This document shows, piece by piece, positions 8,601-15,573 of a stretch of 43,967 nt of DNA; the stretch's first letter is position 1, and each line of letters starts with the position of its first letter. Source of the stretch: Candidatus Poseidonia sp. (GTDB lineage: Archaea; Thermoplasmatota; Poseidoniia; Poseidoniales; Poseidoniaceae). The translations under genes and the position numbers were made by a program. The DNA is taken from positions 1 through 43,967 of the forward strand of contig JAUREO010000011.1 of NCBI GenBank assembly GCA_030827365.1, in the 5' to 3' direction. The notes under the pieces are model-generated. The model made no database searches and was not told where the DNA came from. It saw only the letters and a list, made by a program, of their open reading frames with translations.

Positions 8601-10366
8601 ATGGAATTGAACTTCCAAGTTTTGGAGATAGAGAAGGTATCCAAGGTGTATCTTTTTTCCTCAGTGATGTCGTTGAAATTGGAAATGTCATCAACGATTT
8701 TGTGTATCAAATAACGAGCGATCTTGCGGGCGTCAATGGTGATGAAGAGTCGAATATTTCATTTGGTTTAGACCTCGTCACAGGCCAGAAATTCGATGTC
8801 GTTGCCGATTTGAAGAAAGGGAGTAACATTGCCGCCATTCCAGATTGGCAACACGGAATTGGAATGGAGGCTCTTGAAAACACATATCTTGAATTCAATC
8901 TTTCAAGGATGCCAACCTTCACCTTATCGAACAGACAAATTATGGAAAATATTCTCGAAGACGGAATGATTACAATTGATGAAAGGGCTCAGGCTGCTAC
9001 CATCGTTGAATTCCTCAATATCACAGGAGGGCTCGACCTCATATTTGCCTTGGAAGACGGCAAAATCTTCGACACAGAAATTCGAAACCTCAACCTCACA
9101 CTTCTTGACGAGCAAGGTGTAACTGTTGTCCAACGCCGCTCGTGGCATATGAGGGCATGGTTACCAAGCCTTCCTTCAGGTGCTATCGACATCGCCTACG
9201 AGTATACCTTTGAAGATGGCGCACCAATATATCAAGTGGATATCGCTTTGAGTGAATGGCAACCAGAACGTGAGCAGTTCTCTATGGTCATCAATGGTTT
9301 ACAAGGACGAGACATTGACCTTGTCATCGATGGTTTTGATACATCAAAAGGCCATGATGTACTCATCAACGCTCGGTTTTCAACTCAAGATAGTTACAGC
9401 GTGCCGAGATTTACTTTTGATTTGCATTACGACATTGGCATGCGGCTTGATTCAGCCCATGTTCTTCTCGTCGATCATCAAGCATTGACAAGGGTTGAAG
9501 CCCTAGCCATTGGTATACCGCAGTCTACTGATGTTTCTGCAACGATTGGTGACATTCTCATCCTCGACCTTACCGTACCTGAGGAATTTCGAATCGAAGG
9601 GCATTCTGCTGACTCGCTAATGATCCAACAAATGCGTTATGTTGATGGATTTTGGTGGCCTTCAACAGCGTTTATGCGCAATTTACCGGGTGAAATGCAC
9701 CTTTCAACATTGACCGATACGAGGTTTGACATCCGTAAACAAATAGCATTCCAAGGCATGCGCACACTCGATTATTCTTCGAATACCGATGATATGGACC
9801 TCTATCTCGAAGCCTTTGGTCGTTCAATCGATTCCAAAGGCGATACCTTAATGCTCGCAGAAAACCTTCCACAACGCTTTGTGTTGTCTCCAACCGAGGA
9901 TTATGGTTTGAGAATTGCATCATCTGGGAAAGGTGTTGAACGTGTGTACCTCAAACAAACTGATATGCCATCATCTCCCGGTGTCACCATCAAACGTGTC
10001 GAGGTGATTGGGCAGTATCTCAGTGGTGCTACCATCCACATTCATTCAGGCCCAATGCAATATCCAGTCATTATCATTGACGACATTACGACAGGGCGTA
10101 TTGTTGCAAGTGCTGAGGCTTATGTTGAACCTGGAGAAATGTATCCAATCATGGGAGATTTAGGTCTCAGCGGACGAGCCGTCTTACTCGATGCTCAATT
10201 CACAGGCATACTACCTACTGCGTCATCATTCGGAATCAATGGCATCGTCACCGATTTGTCAATTGTTGGGGAGTTGACAGGGCAAAGGGTCGAAACTCGC
10301 CATATCCTGGTTGTTGAACCACTTACAACGCTTCTCATCAGCGGATTATCGATGATTTTTGGGTGA
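5699..10366 (+). CDS. Giant secreted orphan protein, 1555 residues
   Basis: From ATG 5699 the product has a basic N-terminus, a hydrophobic core (residues about 21-35) and a likely cleavage after PASA (about 40). The remainder is beta-rich with few cysteines and recurrent short motifs such as LPSG, LPSNFSL and NLPG, suggesting divergent repeats. There is a DVDGDTEDD string that could bind calcium. The last 20 residues are moderately hydrophobic and may act as a membrane stop or binding segment. I recognise no catalytic motif or named family. The frame is open back to a TTG at 5624, but a T8 tract lies inside that extension. Its stop is embedded in the ribosome-binding site of the next gene, so the two are translationally coupled. 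Function unknown. Confidence 0.7.
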   Translation: MHERKPRLLVKGLTGKNDHRGLSIFLVCLFLAAIAHPASADLSVKRDDFGVLDALADTLEKRKNSGESVVAVNGATQALAIVDSNARIVQGGDAIVDAQEFLNDMELRQTTPLVEQHPRPYQFLLDSTTQPNGLPANLWQTLFSVENFGISNLLGFGLNTYVIYMNFSSRNNGPTYEAWDYGTFTGELIVGADLVLFENYIDVDGDTEDDVSVALTLNGLSTFGEGWGVEFSDGIIPVIDELWVSPTFQWEVDVINPDDILWENLERLEVSMMKGLAFDITLSNAESYAIVVDTTFTQPPHEASVGVGLEKMTFNVNGVFTSIAQLAPQLLVGNVNSSDLTLTSISAPYSITVRNPNAPGTSRQTDCEDETHYDAIADHGALSRDHKCALGIGVGYVHFDEVQDPTNVDILELAYLDVGFHPEYDRTFLPEEVDITLRNDNLGKNSFDTVELYSDTGIDVYLHYYEDRSEVPEGELPYGNITDSRAWIRGLPSGTMHEDEIEAIFTMIGEEPTNENLPGDLPSRLSMIIAIKNFTGDQIGNVNDPTLPVNPAQPPNTLIVIAGTEQIDRLLYHSTFKRAGYDSDSSSIELDVEQLPRVIVIQGSFTIPSTGLSRVNFNNPNLNTIAQLLDNALLTLVEIVLDIGSILNGLPNGIVGTAGSSGGEVDISCWTQVKQSLPTSSRQSESLGSMKFAFGSSAHPVISNSDHVLLSQDSSNEIVVGRIGPQEPLVPVAMSIRMSGITHFRQYFDPDTEIRDIVFEGTNTESLLLGYVYHDGDDIDDAIKQAAIVSNRPNSLRMTQTPVSLEYQANSPIGTITYGGSSEDQQNAIRLDGLPSNFSLVLGETIGYSAQEPMASIQIQMSNASEHRTMDGDHFRYWVNNDTKEASLSVQISNITSVQRLSPLVPGSTGPEGNSIIELERSSSAPFSVLFEDESVYENPFLGLNGKVHINPLPADISLAFPSGLNSNGIELPSFGDREGIQGVSFFLSDVVEIGNVINDFVYQITSDLAGVNGDEESNISFGLDLVTGQKFDVVADLKKGSNIAAIPDWQHGIGMEALENTYLEFNLSRMPTFTLSNRQIMENILEDGMITIDERAQAATIVEFLNITGGLDLIFALEDGKIFDTEIRNLNLTLLDEQGVTVVQRRSWHMRAWLPSLPSGAIDIAYEYTFEDGAPIYQVDIALSEWQPEREQFSMVINGLQGRDIDLVIDGFDTSKGHDVLINARFSTQDSYSVPRFTFDLHYDIGMRLDSAHVLLVDHQALTRVEALAIGIPQSTDVSATIGDILILDLTVPEEFRIEGHSADSLMIQQMRYVDGFWWPSTAFMRNLPGEMHLSTLTDTRFDIRKQIAFQGMRTLDYSSNTDDMDLYLEAFGRSIDSKGDTLMLAENLPQRFVLSPTEDYGLRIASSGKGVERVYLKQTDMPSSPGVTIKRVEVIGQYLSGATIHIHSGPMQYPVIIIDDITTGRIVASAEAYVEPGEMYPIMGDLGLSGRAVLLDAQFTGILPTASSFGINGIVTDLSIVGELTGQRVETRHILVVEPLTTLLISGLSMIFG

Positions 10367-10370
10367 TGAC

Positions 10371-10925
10371 ATGTTACAAAAAGCCATTGAACAACACGAT
10401 GATGGTGATTGGGAAGCATCACAAGAAGCAGCAAAGATACTTGAAACCGTTCGTCGCGAAGTGACACCGGTTCGTGTTGGATTTGCGGGTGTGATGATTT
10501 TGCTCCTCTTTGGTGTGATTTTTTCAGGTTGGTATTATGCGGTTCCAAGAGATGATGTGACTGTAGAAACGAGGTATATGCAACGCAGTGGTCATTTATT
10601 GATGGCTCAAATTCACAACGATGGAAGCAGAGATATTACCGAGGTGACACTCACGATATCGTTTGAAACCGTTGATGGTATTCAACTCGATTCAATTCAA
10701 CTTAATGTGGATAAAATTTCTTCACATTCTACACTCGCAGGCGATCAACTTGAAATGCACGTGATAGGTTATTCGGTTTGGGATGAGTATGTCATTCATA
10801 TCCAACTCAAATGGAAAGACTTTGATGGCGAGCGACAGCAACAACAATGGAATCATCAAGTTGGCCATTGGTCCCAAGAGATGTTTTTTGATGAAGCAGA
10901 TGGAAAAGTTTGGTTCATCGGTTGA
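10371..10925 (+). CDS. Small single-pass membrane protein coupled to the giant orphan
   Basis: The 184-residue product has an acidic, Gln/Glu-rich cytoplasmic start of about 42 residues, one membrane helix (GVMILLLFGVIFSGWYYAV, about residues 45-63), and an outer beta-rich domain that resembles an Ig/CARDB-like fold (alternating strands, IHNDGSRDITEVTL). The start is ATG 10371, placed four bases after GGTGA, and the TGA in that GGTGA is the stop of the 1555-residue gene upstream. That arrangement implies linked translation and probably a physical partnership, perhaps as its membrane anchor. No family is recognised. Confidence 0.7.
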   Translation: MLQKAIEQHDDGDWEASQEAAKILETVRREVTPVRVGFAGVMILLLFGVIFSGWYYAVPRDDVTVETRYMQRSGHLLMAQIHNDGSRDITEVTLTISFETVDGIQLDSIQLNVDKISSHSTLAGDQLEMHVIGYSVWDEYVIHIQLKWKDFDGERQQQQWNHQVGHWSQEMFFDEADGKVWFIG

Positions 10926-10931
10926 AGGGAA

Positions 10932-13900
10932 ATGGTGTTCAAAATGAGGCAACAGAAGGCATTTTTTCTCGTTTTTGTGATGCTCTTATCGATGATATCA
11001 GCTACCGTTTCCATCGATGAAAACAGTTCTACGACGGCCGAGTTGGATGATTCCGATTGGGTAGAGTTCGCAGTATCTCCTCATACCTTCAAAGATTTCA
11101 TTGGCCAAGAAGAGCAACACGACATGGTGGAACAGCGACCTCATACCGCATTAAGCAGTATTGGGGTTTTTGATGAAAACGGATTCCTTCCAACACGTCC
11201 ACTACCATCTGAATGGTTGATGCCAAAAGATTTCACCCTTCTCATCATCATCGATAACACTGTCTTGATGATGGATGCGAGGAACTCAATTCAAGTGACT
11301 CAAGGAATTGAAGTGAGAGAATTTATCGCCCCCTCAGGCCTCTTGGTTCAAGGTACGTCACAAGCCTTGGCATCGCTCACGAAGAAGTCGTATGTCCATT
11401 CTTATTCGCCTGCACCCCTCGCTCTCTTTCTTGACGATATGCTACTTGATGCACTCATGTTCGTCGACGGAGAGCATGTCGTTTCCACGATGGAACTTCG
11501 AATTGAATCTTGGAGAAATGATGGTGGACTTACCGAAGGCGTTGAAATCAAAGATGACATTGGAGGACACGTGGTTCAAAATTTTGATGCTGTCATGAGT
11601 CGACTTGTTGATATTGAATACGAGTGGGATGTTGGCCGAGTGGATGGATATGTTGAGGCTCAACATCTTCGAACATTAGCAAACCAACCTTCTGTACGCA
11701 GTGTGATAGTTTCTCCAGAATACCAAATTTTCAATGACAACTCAAGAAATTACATGGGTGTCAACACGATGAAAACCTATTACAACACGAATCTTGATGG
11801 TTCCAATCAAATCATTGCAGTTGCGGATGCTGGACTTGATGAAGACCATGGCGATTTCGGAACACGTATCCTCGGCTCTTACGATGTCATCGGTGACGGT
11901 TCAACTGCTGACAAACACAGCGGGCATGGAACTCACGTGTCTTGCACAGTCTTAGGCGACGGTTCACGAGGAGGTTACGCCGGTGTCGCACCAGAAGCAG
12001 AATTGTATTTCCAAGCCATGGAAAACGACAACACTGGAAATTTTCAGTCGCCTTCCCTTAACAGTCTTCTTGATTCGGCATACAACGCTGGTGCACGAAT
12101 TCACACCAATTCGTGGGGTTCATCTCAAACAAGCCAGCAAGGAAAATACAATTCAGATACTGAAGATGTGGATGATAACACCAATTACTACGACAGGTAT
12201 TACACAGGACGAGAAGGCTTGACAGTCCTGTTTGCCAATGGCAACGACGGACCGGGCTCAGGAACGATATCACCCCCTGCAACGGCAAAAAATGCTATTT
12301 CTGTGGGGAACCATTTCAATCGAGGACAAGGAGCTCCAAACACCATTTTTGATAGTTCTTCAAGAGGTCCAACAGAAGATAATCGAATCAAACCCGATGT
12401 CTTAGCACCAGGAGGTTATGTTCGTTCATGCCTCGCACAAGAAGCAACGGATACAGCCGGTGGGCAAGTACAACCTGGCGGGTGGTATATCCAATACTCG
12501 GGGACTTCGATGGCTACTCCAAATGCAGCTGGTATCGCCTCGATGATTCGAGAATACATCATGGAAATAGCACAACGGCCATCACCTCAAGGTGCCTTAA
12601 TCAAAGCACTCATGGTGCTCGGTGCTGAAGATATTGGAACAAAAAACATCCCAAATAACAACGAAGGATGGGGCCGAGTCAATGTTCGGAACTCGCTTGC
12701 TCCTTCCAATGGTCAAGGCATCTGGGTCGATGATCGTTCGGTCATGTCAGGAACTGGAAATTCGAAATCATATTCTTTTAACATCTCACAATCCAATGGC
12801 GCCTTGAAGGTGGTTTTAGCATGGTCAGACGAGCGAGGCTCACGATTTTCAAGTTCTCAGTTGGTCAACAATTTGGACCTTGAAGTAACCAGTCCAGATG
12901 GTCAATCCACCTATCTTGGAAATGATTTCTCAGGCGGAAAATCGGTCCTTACAAGTACACGAGATACCATCAATAATCTTGAAGTCGTTCTTATTGAAAA
13001 TGCAATTCAAGGTGTGTGGACAGTTAAAGTCGTGGATACATACCATGGTGGGTCAAAAATACAACCATATGCCATTGCTGTACGAGGACATGGTGTCAAT
13101 GACCTTCGGCCGGACATTACAATTCTTGCCAATGACTTTCAATTAAGCACTGAGATTCCACAGGTTGGAGAAGATGTGCTCGTCACGTTGCCATTTTTCA
13201 ATTTGGGCAACGTGAAGGCAGATACATTCAACGTTGAATTTCAAGAAAACGGTGTCGAAGTTGATTCAAAAAGTTTCGATTTGAGTCCGGGTTCAATCAA
13301 AAATATTCAGTGGGACTGGAACCCTTCAACCTCAGGTTCAACCACACTTCGCTTCATCATCGACCCTCTTGATGAACTCGAAGAAATTAACGAGAATAAT
13401 AACCAATTCGACTTTATCGTCAATGTCACCACACCAGGTGTAAAACTTGAATCATCAAATCAAGAGGTCCTCATGTCAAGTTCCAATCAATCAACGACGA
13501 CATGGCATGTGGACTTAACCAATACAGCTTTGCTGGCAACAAATGCTTCAGTTCAAACTGGCAGTGTTCATTTCGTCGATTCAAGTATTGATCTCGGTTG
13601 GTATGTTGGAACGACGGGAACAAATTTTTCCTTGAATGGGCAAGAGAGCACATCCATCAACATCACCTTGGTGCATCCAAGTCCACCGATTCCTGGATTG
13701 TACGTAGTTGAATTACTTGGAATTGATGTCGATAATGGTGTGACATATCCATACGAAGTCCATCTTCGCGTTCCTGAAATTGCAAAGGCTCGATTGGAAT
13801 TTGACTATCAAATTGTCCCAGTGCACCCAATTGAACCCACGAACATCACCGTTCGATTGTACAACGATGGAAACGCCCCGATTGGTTACGATTTGTTTCT

Positions 13901-15509
13901 TGGTGCTCCTGCAGGATGGACAGCAGGTTTCCTTGATTTAGGTATTGAAGCAGGTGCGATTTCGGGTTCAACTGGCCTTATAGAAGCAGAGAGTTCGAGG
14001 GAAGTTGGCTTGATGTTTACTCCTCCTCAAATCATGACGGCGGCCCAAGCGGAGCGAACTGTTGTTCTCACTGCCATCAGTCAAACTGAACACCAGAAAT
14101 ATATCGAATTTGAAATTCCAATTCGAGTGATAGCAGTCAAAGACATTCAAGTTCAATTAGAAACTTCGCTCGGAACTATTCGACCCAACTCATCCGTTAC
14201 GATGATGCTCAGCATTGAAAATATTGGAAATCAAGATTTATTTTTGATTCCATCCCTTGAATTACCCTCCGGATGGACATCTCAAACAACATTGGAGCAG
14301 TTTAACTTAGAGTGGCAAGAAACAAAGAACATCCTCTTTTCGCTGAAAGCAAATTTAAATGCTAAATCGGGGCAAGTAAAACTCAATTTCGACAACGGCT
14401 CAACTCGTTTTTCTTGGAGCGAAATACTAACCGTTGAAGCCTTACCACAACCAACAGTGGATTTTGTTTCGCTTGAATATCGTGGAGAAAGATACGATAC
14501 ATTGCTTGGAAATGGTGCTCAACCAAGTAGCACCGAACTTGTTTATACATGGTTGCTCAGCAACACAGGTACCACCGAATGGCGTCCATCGACATTGCTC
14601 AATCTCGATGCAAACCTTGTTGGTGATTGTGACCAAGTCGATGAAATCACACAAAACAACCCAGTGCCAGTGAAGTGCAGAATTCTCATACGAAATGATG
14701 CTCAACCGATGTCTCAACCTTCGTTCACGGTTACTTTTGCAGATGATAACGCAAGCATTGTCAAAACTGTTGGGCTTGTTGTGGCCCCGGTTGAACGTTA
14801 TGATTGGAACCTTGTATCCTTGCCTCAATTTACAACAGGCACGGAGAGTACGATTGTGGTGCAACTCAAGAATTCAGGTAATGTTGCCTTGCAAAGAAGA
14901 GTTGTGATTGGACCAGTGAGTGATTGGGACATTTCGGTCGATGGTGAAGACATACTCACACTTGAACCAGGCCAAGATGTCTTGATTCGATTAAACACAA
15001 TTTCGCACAAACCTTCGACTCGAGAAATCTCAATTGAGTTGACAGAAAGTGACGCAGATAGCCGGTTTTTCAAAGTTGATGTAGCATCGACTGGAGAACC
15101 AATCGGCAGTGGTGACAGTACATTATCCAATTCTGTTATTGTTGCAAGCATTTCATTTTTCCTTCTTGCTCTTTTAGCCGCTGTTGGAACGATGCTTTGG
15201 AGACAGAGAACACATGCAACTAAGGATTTGAAGCCTATGCCTCTTCCTACCTCGTTCCAGCCACCAATGCACCCTCAAACCCAGCAACATCAAGTTCAAA
15301 CACCTATTTTGCCTCAATCTGCAGCGGAAGTTCCAACCAAACCTCAAGTCGTTTGCTGGTTGTGTAGGGATGGAATTGAGGGTCCTACACTTGCTTGTGG
15401 AGAATGTGGTGCGAGATACCATAACTCGGAATCATGCAAGCCTGATATGGAATCGACATGCGAAAATTGCGAAAATCAATGTTCAAAATTTGTCCCAATC
15501 ATCTCTTGA
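10932..15509 (+). CDS. Giant subtilisin-like (S8) protease with anchor and zinc-finger tail
   Basis: The 1525-residue protein begins with a signal peptide and a propeptide-like region of about 250 residues. The peptidase S8 domain follows, with Asp299 (AVADAGLD), His332 (GHGTHV), oxyanion Asn393 (HTNSWGS) and Ser526 (SGTSMATP), a complete catalytic set. Next comes a P-domain-like beta sandwich and CARDB/NEW3-like units (residues about 730-1400), one containing EINENNNQ. One membrane helix (about 1402-1424) is followed by a Gln/Pro-rich linker and a Cys/His-rich finger starting at C1475 (CWLC...CGEC...H...C...C.NC). It is probably a cell-surface protease that degrades external protein. Start at 10932; ATG 10944 is an alternative. 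It follows the membrane protein gene by six bases. Confidence 0.88.
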   Translation: MVFKMRQQKAFFLVFVMLLSMISATVSIDENSSTTAELDDSDWVEFAVSPHTFKDFIGQEEQHDMVEQRPHTALSSIGVFDENGFLPTRPLPSEWLMPKDFTLLIIIDNTVLMMDARNSIQVTQGIEVREFIAPSGLLVQGTSQALASLTKKSYVHSYSPAPLALFLDDMLLDALMFVDGEHVVSTMELRIESWRNDGGLTEGVEIKDDIGGHVVQNFDAVMSRLVDIEYEWDVGRVDGYVEAQHLRTLANQPSVRSVIVSPEYQIFNDNSRNYMGVNTMKTYYNTNLDGSNQIIAVADAGLDEDHGDFGTRILGSYDVIGDGSTADKHSGHGTHVSCTVLGDGSRGGYAGVAPEAELYFQAMENDNTGNFQSPSLNSLLDSAYNAGARIHTNSWGSSQTSQQGKYNSDTEDVDDNTNYYDRYYTGREGLTVLFANGNDGPGSGTISPPATAKNAISVGNHFNRGQGAPNTIFDSSSRGPTEDNRIKPDVLAPGGYVRSCLAQEATDTAGGQVQPGGWYIQYSGTSMATPNAAGIASMIREYIMEIAQRPSPQGALIKALMVLGAEDIGTKNIPNNNEGWGRVNVRNSLAPSNGQGIWVDDRSVMSGTGNSKSYSFNISQSNGALKVVLAWSDERGSRFSSSQLVNNLDLEVTSPDGQSTYLGNDFSGGKSVLTSTRDTINNLEVVLIENAIQGVWTVKVVDTYHGGSKIQPYAIAVRGHGVNDLRPDITILANDFQLSTEIPQVGEDVLVTLPFFNLGNVKADTFNVEFQENGVEVDSKSFDLSPGSIKNIQWDWNPSTSGSTTLRFIIDPLDELEEINENNNQFDFIVNVTTPGVKLESSNQEVLMSSSNQSTTTWHVDLTNTALLATNASVQTGSVHFVDSSIDLGWYVGTTGTNFSLNGQESTSINITLVHPSPPIPGLYVVELLGIDVDNGVTYPYEVHLRVPEIAKARLEFDYQIVPVHPIEPTNITVRLYNDGNAPIGYDLFLGAPAGWTAGFLDLGIEAGAISGSTGLIEAESSREVGLMFTPPQIMTAAQAERTVVLTAISQTEHQKYIEFEIPIRVIAVKDIQVQLETSLGTIRPNSSVTMMLSIENIGNQDLFLIPSLELPSGWTSQTTLEQFNLEWQETKNILFSLKANLNAKSGQVKLNFDNGSTRFSWSEILTVEALPQPTVDFVSLEYRGERYDTLLGNGAQPSSTELVYTWLLSNTGTTEWRPSTLLNLDANLVGDCDQVDEITQNNPVPVKCRILIRNDAQPMSQPSFTVTFADDNASIVKTVGLVVAPVERYDWNLVSLPQFTTGTESTIVVQLKNSGNVALQRRVVIGPVSDWDISVDGEDILTLEPGQDVLIRLNTISHKPSTREISIELTESDADSRFFKVDVASTGEPIGSGDSTLSNSVIVASISFFLLALLAAVGTMLWRQRTHATKDLKPMPLPTSFQPPMHPQTQQHQVQTPILPQSAAEVPTKPQVVCWLCRDGIEGPTLACGECGARYHNSESCKPDMESTCENCENQCSKFVPIIS

Positions 15510-15573
15510 AGAACATAAAAAACTGACACCCATGAGGACAGGCTTTTGATAGGAGGACTTCCACCCGTTTTCT

